Shown piece by piece: positions 1 through 8,646 of a stretch of DNA of 64,000 nucleotides (its first letter is position 1; each line of letters opens with the position of its first letter). The notes under the pieces were generated by a model. The model worked only from the letters and a program-made list of their open reading frames with translations, did not search any database and was not told the origin of the DNA. The translations under genes and the position numbers were made by a program. Source of the stretch: Arthrobacter sp. AK04 (lineage in GTDB: Bacteria > Actinomycetota > Actinomycetes > Actinomycetales > Micrococcaceae); assembly GCF_021129155.1 (NCBI RefSeq), contig NZ_JAJOMC010000017.1, positions 1-64,000 of the forward strand, in the 5' to 3' direction.

Positions 1-87
<87 letters not shown>

Positions 88-115
88 TGTCCACACACTT
101 AAGGTCAGGAACACC

Positions 116-1234
116 ATGCGAGCAGCAGTCCTCTATTCCACAGTCCCTTCAGGCACCATCTATGCCGAAGCACGGCCCCTGGTGGTCCAGGAGCTTAGCC
201 GTCCCGAACCCCGCGCCGGCGAGCTGGGCGTCACAATCACCTACTCCAGCCTGTGCCATTCAGACCTGTCAGTGGTGGACGGTTCCCGCGTCAGGCCGCT
301 TCCCATGGCACTGGGGCATGAAGCAGTAGGGCGGGTGGCAGCGGTGGGCGAGGGCGTCACGGACGTGTCCGTAGGGGACCACGTGGTCCTCGTCTTCGTT
401 CCCAGTTGCGGCTCCTGCCGGGCCTGCCGGGCGGGGCGGCCCGCGCTCTGCCACCGGGCCGCAGAGGTCAACGGCTCGGGTGACCTTTTGCACGGTGAAG
501 CCCTGCTGCGCACGCCCGCGGGGGAGCGGATCAACCACCACCTTGGGGTTTCGGCCTTCGCGGATTACGCGGTGGTTGCCCGGGAGTCAGTTGTGGTGAT
601 CGACGACGACGTCCCCGACACGGTCGCGGCGATGTTTGGCTGCGCCGTGCTCACTGGAATGGGCGCAGTCCTCAACACGGCCGCCATTCAGGAAGGCCAG
701 TCCGTGGCTGTTTTCGGTCTCGGCGCGGTGGGGCTTTCGGCCGTCATGGCTGCGGCGCTCGCGGGTGCTTCGGCCGTTATTGCCATTGATCCCAACACCG
801 CCAAGCACGGGCTGGCCACGGAGTGCGGTGCAACAGCGGTGGGGACCCCGGAGGACGCCGCCCGCCTGATCGCGGAGGCTGCCGGTGACGGTGTGGACAT
901 CGCGGTCGAGGCAGTGGGCTCTGCCCGGGTGATTGCGTCCTGCCTTGGGCACGTGACAAGGGGTGGCGCCGTGGTCTCCGTCGGCCTGCCGCACCCCACA
1001 GCAGAGCTGACAGTGCCTGCGCTGCAGTTCGCCGGGGCGGGCAAGCGGCTGCTGGGCTCGTACATGGGCGACGCCGTACCGGACCGGGACATTCCCCTCT
1101 ACCTGGGTTACTGGCGTGACGGCCGGCTGCCCGTGGAGCTGCTGCACACTGACACCAGGCCCCTCGCCGAGATCAACGAAGGACTCGATGCGCTCGCCGC
1201 CGGGCAGGTGGTGAGGCGGCTTTTCCAGGCGTGA
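116..1234 (+). CDS. Zinc-dependent alcohol dehydrogenase
   Basis: Medium-chain zinc dehydrogenase of 372 aa, expected to oxidise an alcohol or reduce an aldehyde with NAD(H) in the cytosol. Catalytic-zinc ligands are visible as C47 (SSLCHSD), H68-E69 in GHEAVG and C176. The structural-zinc cysteines are C98, C101, C104 and C112. The Rossmann glycines are GLGAVG at 201-206, and D225 at the end of the second strand suggests NAD rather than NADP. ATG 116 follows AGGAACACC. The LysR gene downstream is convergent. Substrate is unknown; proximity to mmsAB hints at, but does not prove, branched-chain aldehyde or alcohol metabolism. Confidence 0.9.
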   Translation: MRAAVLYSTVPSGTIYAEARPLVVQELSRPEPRAGELGVTITYSSLCHSDLSVVDGSRVRPLPMALGHEAVGRVAAVGEGVTDVSVGDHVVLVFVPSCGSCRACRAGRPALCHRAAEVNGSGDLLHGEALLRTPAGERINHHLGVSAFADYAVVARESVVVIDDDVPDTVAAMFGCAVLTGMGAVLNTAAIQEGQSVAVFGLGAVGLSAVMAAALAGASAVIAIDPNTAKHGLATECGATAVGTPEDAARLIAEAAGDGVDIAVEAVGSARVIASCLGHVTRGGAVVSVGLPHPTAELTVPALQFAGAGKRLLGSYMGDAVPDRDIPLYLGYWRDGRLPVELLHTDTRPLAEINEGLDALAAGQVVRRLFQA

Positions 1235-1302
1235 AGCCGGGCCGGCCGCCAACTCGCAGGCCGCTGACTCCTGGGCCGGCAACAGGTCAGGCCGCCAGCA
1301 GT

Positions 1303-2202
1303 TCACGCGGCCAACAGATCCTGGCGGTCCGCCACCTCCTGCTGGAGCGCACCAACCACAGCCTGGACCCGGGCGGACCGCAGCGATTCCGGCCGTGCCA
1401 CTGCCCAAATGGGGACCTGGCGCTGGAACGCGTCAGCGAGCACCGGAACGAACTCCGGGTTGCGCGCCACCATGAAGTTCGGCAGCAGCCCGATTCCGGC
1501 GCCCCGGCGCACCGCTTCCACCTGCGCAAAGATGCTCGTGGCCTGGAAACTTGATCTGGGCATGGGCAGCTGGGAGGAGCGGTGCCCCAGTTCGGCTACC
1601 TGGAGCGCCGACTCAACGTAGGAGACGAATCCGTGCTGCCGCACGCCGTCGGGCGTTTCCGGCAGGCCGCGCTCCGCGGCGTAGGCGGGGCTGGCGTAGA
1701 GCCGGAGGAAGTAGTTGGTCAGGAAGATGGCCTGCGCGTTGCTCACGTCGGTGCGGCCCACCACCACCTCCAGGTCCACGCCGGAGCGGTTCTGGCTGAC
1801 TCTCCGCGTGGCGCTCAACATCTCCACGTTCAGCATCGGATGCCGCTGCTGGAGGCGGACCAGCGCGGGCGTTACGAATTCGGCGCCGAAACCGTCCGAG
1901 GTGCTGATGCGCACCATGCCGGACAGGGCGTCCCGGTCCTGGCTTGTGGCAGCAGCCAGTGAGCCGAGCGTTTCCTCGATCCTTTCCGCCGCGGCCACGG
2001 CCGAGGCCCCGAGCTCCGTCAGTTCCCACCCGTGCGGGCTGCGCTCCAGCGTGCGGCCGCCCAGTTGCCTGTCCAGCGCCAGGATCCGGCGCGAAATGGT
2101 GGTGTGTGTTGTGCCCAGCGTTTCGGCAACGGCGTTAAAGCGCCCAAGCCGGGCCACAGTCAACAGAATGAGTAAGTCGTCCGGACTCGGAAGCTGCGCC
2201 AT
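1303..2202 (-). CDS. LysR-family transcriptional regulator
   Basis: Protein of 299 aa with an N-terminal winged helix-turn-helix (about residues 6-64, with THTTISRRILALDRQLG as the recognition region) and a LysR substrate-binding domain. ATG 2202 (MAQLPS) is chosen over an in-frame ATG 33 nt upstream because GGGAGG lies about 9 nt before it. It is transcribed divergently from mmsB across roughly 130 bp, the usual arrangement for a LysR protein controlling its neighbour, so control of mmsBA is inferred. The intergenic stretch near 2240-2265 contains an imperfect GTGAAT/ATTGCAC dyad that could be its site. Confidence 0.88.
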   Translation of the reverse strand: MAQLPSPDDLLILLTVARLGRFNAVAETLGTTHTTISRRILALDRQLGGRTLERSPHGWELTELGASAVAAAERIEETLGSLAAATSQDRDALSGMVRISTSDGFGAEFVTPALVRLQQRHPMLNVEMLSATRRVSQNRSGVDLEVVVGRTDVSNAQAIFLTNYFLRLYASPAYAAERGLPETPDGVRQHGFVSYVESALQVAELGHRSSQLPMPRSSFQATSIFAQVEAVRRGAGIGLLPNFMVARNPEFVPVLADAFQRQVPIWAVARPESLRSARVQAVVGALQQEVADRQDLLAA

Positions 2203-2336
2203 CCCTACCTCCCAGCCGTGTGCATCCGTGCACATGGCCTCTGTGAATTTTTACCTTGATTGCACTTTAGCGGGATGTGAGGGTGGACACAGACCTTGCG
2301 GCCGTCGGCCGGAGGAAAAGCAAAGGAGCTTATGCC

Positions 2337-3239
2337 ATGGCAGTCATTGGTTGGATTGGTTTGGGGAACATGGGCGGTTCCATGTCGGCGAACCTCGCAA
2401 AGGCCGGGCACGACGTACGGGGGTTTGACCTCAACCCGGCCGCCCTCGCCGCCGCGGAAACCGGCGGGGTGAAGCCGGCAGGCAGCATCGCAGAAGCCGT
2501 GGCGGGCGCCGACGCCGTCTTCACCATGCTTCCGAAAGGCGAGCACGCAAAGGCGGTCTACCTCGGCGGGGACGGAGTGCTGGCCCACGCCGATGCGCGC
2601 ACCCTCCTCATCGATTCCTCCACCATCGATATCGCCGCGGCGAAGGAACTGCACGACGCCGCCGCTGCCGGAGGCTTCCGCTTCGTCGACGCCCCGGTTT
2701 CGGGTGGGATGAGCGGCGCCAAAGCTGGAACGCTGACGTTCATGGTGGGCGGCGAACCGGGCGCCGTGGCGGACGCCAGCCGCTTCATCGAACCGATGGC
2801 CGCCAACGTCATCCCCACCGGCGGACCCACCACGGGGCAGGCGGCCAAGATCTGCAACAACCTGATGCTCCTGATCAACCTGGCGTCCACGGCGGAGGGC
2901 GCCGTGCTGGCCGACAGGCTGGGCCTGGACAAGAAGGTGTTCTGGGACATCGCCTCGGTCTCCTCCGGCGACAGCTGGGCGCTGCGGACCTGGTATCCCG
3001 TTCCGGGCGTCGTTCCCACCGCCGCATCCAACAATGATTTCGCACCCACGTTCACCGCGGAATTGGCGAACAAGGACATCGGCCTGGCCATCAGCGCCGC
3101 CGAGGACACCGGCACGCCGCTGGAAATTGGCAGGCACGTGCAGCAGCTGTACCAGCGACTCATTGACGCAGGCGAGTCCGGCAAGGACTGCTCCATGATC
3201 ATCAAGCTCGCCGATGGCTCGCTTGATCCAGCAAAGTAG
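2337..3239 (+). CDS. mmsB: 3-hydroxyisobutyrate dehydrogenase
   Basis: Protein of 300 aa that oxidises 3-hydroxyisobutyrate to methylmalonate semialdehyde with NAD+ in valine degradation. It has the Rossmann motif GLGNMG at residues 8-13, the substrate-binding DAPVSGG at 118-124 and the catalytic lysine K171 in GQAAKICNN, all family hallmarks; length is typical. ATG 2337 is preceded by AAAGGAG at 2322-2328, which rules out the GTG at 2277. It sits 65 bp before mmsA, forming a two-gene valine operon divergent from the LysR gene. A related beta-hydroxyacid dehydrogenase activity is possible, but the neighbour supports the mmsB call. Confidence 0.92.
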   Translation: MAVIGWIGLGNMGGSMSANLAKAGHDVRGFDLNPAALAAAETGGVKPAGSIAEAVAGADAVFTMLPKGEHAKAVYLGGDGVLAHADARTLLIDSSTIDIAAAKELHDAAAAGGFRFVDAPVSGGMSGAKAGTLTFMVGGEPGAVADASRFIEPMAANVIPTGGPTTGQAAKICNNLMLLINLASTAEGAVLADRLGLDKKVFWDIASVSSGDSWALRTWYPVPGVVPTAASNNDFAPTFTAELANKDIGLAISAAEDTGTPLEIGRHVQQLYQRLIDAGESGKDCSMIIKLADGSLDPAK

Positions 3240-3304
3240 CCGCCTTTGCGGGGACCCGTCCGCAGGCACCACAGCCATCTGAACTTCCTTAGAAAGAGAC
3301 CTCC

Positions 3305-4789
3305 GTGCACACTATTCCGCATTACATCAACGGCAGCCGCGTCACCGATGCCGAGCGATTCGGCCCCGTCTTCAACCCTGCCACCGGCGACCAGGAAAAG
3401 CAGGTGGTGCTTGCCTCAGCGGCCAGGGTTGAGGAAGCCATCGCCGCTGCCAAAGCCGCGCTGCCGGCCTGGCGGGCTGCGAGCCTCGCCAAGCGGACCA
3501 ACATCTTTTTCCGCGTCCGCGAAATACTCAACGAGCGCAAGTCCGAGCTCGCCGCCATCCTGACCAGCGAGCACGGCAAAGTGCTCTCCGACGCCGAGGG
3601 GGAGATTTCCCGCGGGCTGGAGAACATCGAGTTCGCCACCGGCCTCTCCCACATGCTCAAGGGAGAACGCTCCGAGCAGGTGTCCAGCGGCGTGGATGTC
3701 CATTCCGTCCGGCAGCCCGTGGGCGTGGTGGCCTGCATTACCCCGTTCAACTTCCCCGCCATGGTGCCGCTGTGGATGATCGGCAGCGCCCTGGCGTGCG
3801 GCAACACGGTGCTTTTGAAACCCAGCGAGAAGGACCCGTCCTCCGCCGTGTTCATCGCAGAGGTCTTCGCCGAGGCAGGACTTCCGGCCGGTGTGCTGAA
3901 CGTGGTCCAGGGTGATAAGGAAGCTGTTGACACCCTCCTGGAACATCCGGATGTCAAAGCGGTCAGCTTCGTTGGATCAACGCCCATCGCCCAGTCGATC
4001 TACAAGAGGGCAGCGGACCACGGCAAACGCGTCCAGGCCCTGGGCGGAGCCAAGAACCACATGGTGGTCCTGCCTGATGCGGACCTGGACATGGCCGCCG
4101 ACGCCGCCATCTCCGCCGCCTACGGCTCTGCGGGTGAGCGCTGCATGGCGGTGAGTGTGCTCGTGGCCGTAGGCAGCATCGCCGATGACCTGGTGGCGGC
4201 AATCAAGAGCCGGATGGCCACCCTGAAAATCGGACCCGGCACGGACCCGGCTTCCCAGATGGGTCCGCTGATCACGGCCGAACACCGCGAGAAGGTTGCC
4301 TCCTACGTTGCCGGCGCCGAAAACGAGGGCGCAACCGTGGTTGTGGACGGCCGGTCGCAGCAGTTCGATTCGAACGGGTTCTTCATCGGCGTCAGCCTGG
4401 TGGACCACGTCAAGCCCGGCATGAAGGTCTACGACGACGAGATCTTCGGCCCGGTCCTTTCCGTGGTCCGGGTGGACAGCTACAGTGACGCTGTCCGCCT
4501 GGTCAATGACAACGAGTTCGGCAACGGGGTTGCCATTTTCACCCGCGACGGCGGCGCCGCGCGGCAGTTCGAGTTCGACGTCGAGGCCGGGATGGTGGGC
4601 GTGAATGTGCCCATTCCGGTGCCGGTGGGCACCTTCTCCTTCGGCGGCTGGAAGAACTCCCTGTTCGGTGACACCCACATGTACGGGCCGGACAGCATCC
4701 GGTTCTACACGCGAGGCAAAGTAGTGACCACCCGCTGGCCGGACCCGGCAACGTCGGTCATCGACCTGGGTTTCCCGCAGGTGGACTGA
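3305..4789 (+). CDS. mmsA: CoA-acylating methylmalonate-semialdehyde dehydrogenase
   Basis: Aldehyde dehydrogenase of 494 aa that converts (methyl)malonate semialdehyde to propionyl-CoA or acetyl-CoA with NAD+ and CoA. ITPFNFP at 145-151, the cofactor-binding GST at 224-226, and catalytic C280 in GERCMAVS are present. The ALGGAKNH segment (245-252) lacks the glutamate general base of hydrolytic aldehyde dehydrogenases, as expected for the CoA-dependent subfamily. The GTG start follows AGAAAGAGAC. It is the second gene of the mmsB-mmsA pair. Its final codons are repeated in tandem beyond the stop. Confidence 0.94.
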   Translation: MHTIPHYINGSRVTDAERFGPVFNPATGDQEKQVVLASAARVEEAIAAAKAALPAWRAASLAKRTNIFFRVREILNERKSELAAILTSEHGKVLSDAEGEISRGLENIEFATGLSHMLKGERSEQVSSGVDVHSVRQPVGVVACITPFNFPAMVPLWMIGSALACGNTVLLKPSEKDPSSAVFIAEVFAEAGLPAGVLNVVQGDKEAVDTLLEHPDVKAVSFVGSTPIAQSIYKRAADHGKRVQALGGAKNHMVVLPDADLDMAADAAISAAYGSAGERCMAVSVLVAVGSIADDLVAAIKSRMATLKIGPGTDPASQMGPLITAEHREKVASYVAGAENEGATVVVDGRSQQFDSNGFFIGVSLVDHVKPGMKVYDDEIFGPVLSVVRVDSYSDAVRLVNDNEFGNGVAIFTRDGGAARQFEFDVEAGMVGVNVPIPVPVGTFSFGGWKNSLFGDTHMYGPDSIRFYTRGKVVTTRWPDPATSVIDLGFPQVD

Positions 4790-4824
4790 GCCGTCAAGTG
4801 GACTGAGCCGGCCGGTGGACTGAG
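4781..4824 (+). repeat. Three copies of a 17-nt-period direct repeat at the mmsA end
   Basis: GTGGACTGAG, which encodes the last two mmsA residues and the stop codon, recurs at 4781-4790, 4798-4807 and 4815-4824. The exact 17-nt period suggests slippage or tandem duplication of the gene end. The copies after the first lie outside the coding region. Confidence 0.85.
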
Positions 4825-4877
4825 TCAGCAGACCTGGACCCGGGAGTCCCGCCCACGTTGCTCCTGTCCGGCCGGGG

Positions 4878-5447
4878 TCAGCCGTTCATGATCTCGCTGC
4901 GGCGGGTCATGTACTCCTCGACGGACAGCTCACCGTTGCTGTACTGCTGGTCCAGTTCCGCGAGCTTGCGCGCCCGGAACCCCTGCGGGGCCGACGGCGG
5001 CGGGGGAGTGGCCGGGGCTGAAGGCTGCTGCGGGGCTTCTTCGTGCTGGTTCTGGCCGTGGGGCTGCTGCCCGTACGGCGGAAACTGCTGGTCCGTGGGC
5101 GGGACCGGCGGGACGGGCTGGATCGGCGGCAGGGGCTGGCTGGGCGGGAGCGGTGCCGGCCGCTCTATCTGGCGGAAACCGCCCTCGAGGTAGTCCTGCT
5201 GGGTGAAGCCGTCCCGCGGCTGCTTGCTCTGCGGACCGTTGGAGCCAAAGTCCCCGGGCCCGGGGAACTGACCAGCGCCAGGGAACTGACCAGCCCCGGG
5301 GAATTGCCCGGCACCGGGGAACTGCTCCGGGTACCGTCCCGAGAAGGTTTGCTCCTGGTTCCGGCGGGCCACAGACTTCCGGTACATCCGCATGGCCATC
5401 GGAATCACGAATGACAGGATGATGATCCAGAAAAACAGGTTGCTCAC
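4878..5447 (-). CDS. SHOCT-domain membrane protein with Pro/Gly-rich linker
   Basis: Predicted protein of 189 aa. An N-terminal membrane segment (FFWIIILSFVIPMAM, about residues 5-19) is followed by a basic stretch, a low-complexity region with tandem FPGAGQ repeats, a proline/glutamine-rich linker, and a C-terminal SHOCT-type helix pair (KLAELDQQYSNGELSVEEY). GTG 5447 is preferred because GAGG lies about 10 nt upstream and the membrane segment then begins immediately; longer in-frame extensions have no membrane or domain signal. SHOCT domains are usually interaction or oligomerisation modules; no enzymatic role is visible. The FPGAGQ repeats are 18 nt in DNA period and could vary between strains. 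Confidence 0.75.
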   Translation of the reverse strand: MSNLFFWIIILSFVIPMAMRMYRKSVARRNQEQTFSGRYPEQFPGAGQFPGAGQFPGAGQFPGPGDFGSNGPQSKQPRDGFTQQDYLEGGFRQIERPAPLPPSQPLPPIQPVPPVPPTDQQFPPYGQQPHGQNQHEEAPQQPSAPATPPPPSAPQGFRARKLAELDQQYSNGELSVEEYMTRRSEIMNG

Positions 5448-5505
5448 GGTGCTAAGCCTCTCGTGTGTGTCCCTCCAGCTTAACCCCGGCGCGTTAACAA
5501 CGGAC

Positions 5506-6375
5506 TTAGTTCCGGCTCCCGGCGGCCTGCCCCAGCGGACCCTCCCCGGACCCCAGCGGAACGCCCGGGCCAAAGACGGGACCCGGCGTCGGCCGTTTCG
5601 CCGTGATGCCGTCCCCTGAGGACTGGTTGCGCAGCCGGCGCAGCACCCACGGCACAAAGTACTGGCGGGCCCATACCAGGTCCCCGGAACGCGCCTCCCG
5701 CCAGCTCCGGGGCGGGAACGGCTTCGGCTGCAGTGGCTGCAGGGTGTGCTCCACGTTCAGTGAATCAAGCACCATGGCGGCAATCGTGTGGTGGCCCAGG
5801 GGCGAGAAATGAAGCCGGTCCTCATCCCACATCTGGGGGTCGCCGAGCTGGCGGAGGGACCACATGTCCGCAATGACGGCGTCGTGCCGGGCGGCGACAG
5901 TCCGCAGGTTCTCGTTGTAGATGGCCACCTTGCTGCGGATCCTGCCGAGCACGGACGTTCCGGTGTCCGGGCCATTGAACAGCACCACCGTGGCACCGCC
6001 CATGGTGAGGATCTGAACCACGGAATCGAGCTTCCCGGCGAGGACATCCGGATCCCCGCCCCGGCGCAGGAGGTCGTTGCCGCCCGCGGAGAGGGTAACC
6101 AGGTCAGGCTTCAGCGCAAGGCACGCGGCGAGCTGCTGGTCCACGATCTGCTGCAGCAGCCGCCCGCGGACGGCAAGGTTGGCATAGGCGAAGTCCGGCT
6201 GGATCCGGCCCAGTTCCTCGGCAACGCGGTCCGCCCAGCCGCGGTACCCGCCCGGGCTTGAAGGCTCGGGATCCCCGATGCCCTCCGTGAAGGAGTCACC
6301 CATGGCCACATACCGGGTCCACGGGTGGGAGCCGGCGGTCATGGATGGGGTCTCGATGGCGCTTGTGTCACTCAC
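5506..6375 (-). CDS. SGNH/GDSL-family hydrolase
   Basis: Cytosolic-looking esterase/lipase-type hydrolase of 289 aa without a signal peptide. The four blocks are present: the GDS nucleophile motif (26-28, S28), block II in AVRGR (68-72), GGND at 98-101 and the catalytic D186-x-x-H189 pair in DRLHFS. The C-terminal ~60 residues are basic and proline-rich. GTG 6375 is chosen because AGGATAGGACC precedes it; ATG 6342 is an alternative. It is divergent from the esterase gene at 6445, with an 18-bp palindrome between them. Substrate is not deducible. Confidence 0.86.
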   Translation of the reverse strand: MSDTSAIETPSMTAGSHPWTRYVAMGDSFTEGIGDPEPSSPGGYRGWADRVAEELGRIQPDFAYANLAVRGRLLQQIVDQQLAACLALKPDLVTLSAGGNDLLRRGGDPDVLAGKLDSVVQILTMGGATVVLFNGPDTGTSVLGRIRSKVAIYNENLRTVAARHDAVIADMWSLRQLGDPQMWDEDRLHFSPLGHHTIAAMVLDSLNVEHTLQPLQPKPFPPRSWREARSGDLVWARQYFVPWVLRRLRNQSSGDGITAKRPTPGPVFGPGVPLGSGEGPLGQAAGSRN

Positions 6376-6419
6376 GGTCCTATCCTGCCTTTCGTTTCCC
6401 TGGCTACGCCAACGTAGGT

Positions 6420-6437
6420 AGTTACCTGTGGGTAACT
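6420..6437. promoter_or_regulatory. Perfect 7-bp-arm palindrome in a divergent intergenic region
   Basis: AGTTACC-TGTG-GGTAACT lies between the divergent SGNH hydrolase and esterase genes, immediately before a TATGAA box at 6440-6445. The symmetry and position suggest an operator for a dimeric repressor acting on one or both genes. The regulator is not identifiable from the window. Confidence 0.5.
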
Positions 6438-6444
6438 GGTATGA

Positions 6445-7104
6445 ATGGAAACCATGACTGACGCCGAAGTATTTCCTGCCCCTGTTGTCCTGTGGTCCCA
6501 TCCAGAGGACCAGCGCGATGGCAAGCCCCTGCTGGTGCTCCTGCACGGCTATGGCGCAAACGAACAGGACCTGCTGAGCCTGGCCGACCTGCTGCCCGGC
6601 GGCTTTGCCGTCGCGTCCGTCCGCGCCCCCATCGCCATGGGTCCGGGGTTCACCTGGTTCCCGCTCACGGCCTCCATCGACTACTCGCTGGACCGCGTCA
6701 AGGAAGCATCGGCCTACGTGCTCGAATGGATCGACGCCATCAAGGTAGGGCACCCGTCCGTGTCACTGCTCGGCTTCTCCATGGGCATGGCCATGGCCAC
6801 CACGCTCCTGCGCCAGCGGCCCACGGACTTCGCCGCCGTCGTCGGACTTTCAGGCTTCGTGGTGGACGCCGGCGACGATCCCAGCTTCAAGGACTCCGAG
6901 CTGGACGGCACCGTGCCCATGTTCTGGGGCCGGGACCAGCAGGACCCAGTGATCACACCGGACAAGATCGACTTCACCATGGGCTGGGTGCGCAAGCACG
7001 TCAAGCTCACCAAGGTCCTCTACACCGGCATGTGGCACGGTATCAACCAGCAGGAGATCGGGCACGTGGGGGAGTTCCTCACCCATGAGGTCCTGAAGAA
7101 GTAG
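6445..7104 (+). CDS. Carboxylesterase/phospholipase-type alpha/beta hydrolase
   Basis: Protein of 219 aa of the phospholipase/carboxylesterase family. It shows the oxyanion motif LLHGYG (32-37), the nucleophile elbow GFSMG (110-114, S112), and D167 and H198 as likely triad members; length matches the family. No signal peptide, so it probably acts in the cytosol on small acyl esters. The start is uncertain: ATG 6445 overlaps a TATGAA box, and if that box is the -10 element the real start would be ATG 6454, giving a 216-aa protein. It converges with the S4-domain gene. Confidence 0.85.
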   Translation: METMTDAEVFPAPVVLWSHPEDQRDGKPLLVLLHGYGANEQDLLSLADLLPGGFAVASVRAPIAMGPGFTWFPLTASIDYSLDRVKEASAYVLEWIDAIKVGHPSVSLLGFSMGMAMATTLLRQRPTDFAAVVGLSGFVVDAGDDPSFKDSELDGTVPMFWGRDQQDPVITPDKIDFTMGWVRKHVKLTKVLYTGMWHGINQQEIGHVGEFLTHEVLKK

Positions 7105-7118
7105 GAAGAACGACGGCG

Positions 7119-7176
7119 GGCGGCGGCCTGGGCGGCCCGGCGGCTGCGGAGTCCGAACGGCGGCCCGGCCGCCGCC
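7119..7176. terminator. GC-rich inverted repeat between convergent genes
   Basis: A 10-bp perfect pair, GGCGGCGGCC (7119-7128) and GGCCGCCGCC (7167-7176), lies between the convergent esterase and S4 genes. It lacks a T tract, so it is at best a rho-assisted or U-tail-less terminator. Confidence 0.35.
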
Positions 7177-7196
7177 TGGCTTCCGGCAAGCCGCGG

Positions 7197-7424
7197 TCAG
7201 GCGCCGGGCGCGACGACCTTCACGGTCTGGCCGTTCACCGTCACGGTGTCGCCATTGTGCAGCTGCCGGCCGCGGCGGTCGTCGATCTCCCCGTTGACCT
7301 TGACCAGCCCGTTCTTGATGAGCTCCGCGGCCTCCACACCGTCCTCCACCAGGTTGGCGAGCTTCAGGAGCTGGCCCAGGCGGATCATGCTGTCGCGGAT
7401 GGTGATCTCTTCAACATTGCTCAT
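7197..7424 (-). CDS. Small S4-domain RNA-binding protein
   Basis: Protein of 75 aa consisting almost entirely of one S4 RNA-binding fold. RLGQLLKLANLVEDGVEA is helix 1, followed by ELIKNGLVKVNGE and a terminal beta-ribbon; it resembles the stand-alone YaaA/RlbA-type S4 proteins associated with ribosomes. ATG 7424. It is divergent from the transporter at 7458 with 33 bp between starts, so their promoters must overlap. Its RNA target cannot be inferred. Confidence 0.85.
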   Translation of the reverse strand: MSNVEEITIRDSMIRLGQLLKLANLVEDGVEAAELIKNGLVKVNGEIDDRRGRQLHNGDTVTVNGQTVKVVAPGA

Positions 7425-7444
7425 AGATGCAATGATGCCTGACG

Positions 7445-7450
7445 TAGGGT
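7445..7450 (+). promoter_or_regulatory. -10 box TAGGGT for a probable leaderless mRNA
   Basis: TAGGGT ends 7 nt before ATG 7458, and no ribosome-binding site lies in between. In Actinobacteria TANNNT boxes start transcription about 7 nt downstream, which would place the transcript start at the ATG itself. Confidence 0.5.
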
Positions 7451-7457
7451 TGATTCA

Positions 7458-8465
7458 ATGACTTCCAGCCCCCGCCTGCCGCTGCTCGCAGGCCTTCCAC
7501 TCGCGGTGGGCGCGGGCCTCGCCATTCCCGTCCAGGGCCGAATTAACGGCGCCCTCGGCACCCGCCTCGATGACGGCATCGCCGCTGCGGTGGTGAGCTT
7601 CAGCACAGGCCTGGCGGTGATGGTCCTGATCTCGCTGCTCCTGCCGCGCGGCCGCGCAGGCCTGGCCAGGATCCTGCCCGCGGTCCGCAGCAGGGCGTTT
7701 CCGCGCATCTACGTCCTTGCCGGCGCCATCGGTGCGCTCTTCGTCTTCGCGCAGTCCTTCACGGTGGGCATCCTCGGCGTGGCGCTGTTTACCGTGGCAA
7801 CTGTCACAGGCCAGACGGTCAGCGGGCTGCTGGTGGACAAGCTGGGCATTGGACCGGCGGGCCGGAAACAAGTCACGGCCATCCGCGTCATCGGCTGCCT
7901 CCTGACCATCGCCGCCGTCGCCTGGGCTGTGTCACCACGGTTCGCCGCAGCAGGTGGCGCCCCGGGGGTGGCGGCCGACGGCGGGGCAGGACCAGGCGGC
8001 CCCGCAGCGCTCCTGGTCCCGCTCCTCCTGCCGGTGGCGGCAGGGTTCCTGATGAGCTTCCAGCAGGCCATGAACGGAACAGCCACCGTCCACTACGGCA
8101 CACCCATCGCGGCCACGCTGGTCAATTTCGTTGCGGGTTCCGTGGTCCTGTGGGCGGCCTACGCGGTCAAAGTCTCCGTGGCCGGTCCGGGGAACCCGCT
8201 GCCCGCTGAGTGGTGGTACTACATTGGCGGTCCCATGGGATGCGTTTTCATCGGCCTTGGTGCGCTGCTGGTGCGGAGCCTGGGCGTGCTGGTCACCGGG
8301 CTGGGCATGATCGCCGGGCAGTTGCTCGGCTCGCTCGCCCTCGATGTGGTGCTGCCAACACCGGGAACAATCGTGGCTCCGGCCACGGTCCTGGGCACCA
8401 TCCTTACCCTCGCCGCCATCATCCTGGCCACCCTGCCCTGGCCGCGGGGCGCCCTGCGCAGGTAG
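7458..8465 (+). CDS. YdcZ/DUF606-type DMT-superfamily transporter
   Basis: Integral membrane protein of 335 aa with about ten hydrophobic helices, built as two tandem YdcZ-like halves: the first begins LPLAVGAGLAIPVQGRINGALG and the second contains FLMSFQQAMNGTA, each with a conserved Q...N/G pair in helix 1. These proteins belong to the drug/metabolite transporter superfamily in the cytoplasmic membrane; substrate is unknown. ATG 7458 appears to be the transcript start (see the -10 box). A glycine/alanine-rich cytosolic linker separates the halves around residues 160-175. Confidence 0.86.
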   Translation: MTSSPRLPLLAGLPLAVGAGLAIPVQGRINGALGTRLDDGIAAAVVSFSTGLAVMVLISLLLPRGRAGLARILPAVRSRAFPRIYVLAGAIGALFVFAQSFTVGILGVALFTVATVTGQTVSGLLVDKLGIGPAGRKQVTAIRVIGCLLTIAAVAWAVSPRFAAAGGAPGVAADGGAGPGGPAALLVPLLLPVAAGFLMSFQQAMNGTATVHYGTPIAATLVNFVAGSVVLWAAYAVKVSVAGPGNPLPAEWWYYIGGPMGCVFIGLGALLVRSLGVLVTGLGMIAGQLLGSLALDVVLPTPGTIVAPATVLGTILTLAAIILATLPWPRGALRR

Positions 8466-8646
8466 CGTCTGCGCAGATAACATCCGGGCAGGCCGCGGCC
8501 GGTAGGCTAGGGCACGCAGCTTTTTCGCATTTTTCCTTCACCCGCCCCGCCCCGCCCCGCAGCCAGAGGTATCCCACCGCTGGTTCCGCCGGGGCCAGAA
8601 ACCGCGGACCGCACCCAGCGGCCCTGTAGAAATTGGAGTTACCCCC

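Noticed and set aside
8466..8646. T-box riboswitch upstream of glyS
   Set aside because: The leader contains ACCGCG, but not the AGGGTGGNACCGCG consensus or a following terminator, so there is no support for a T-box.
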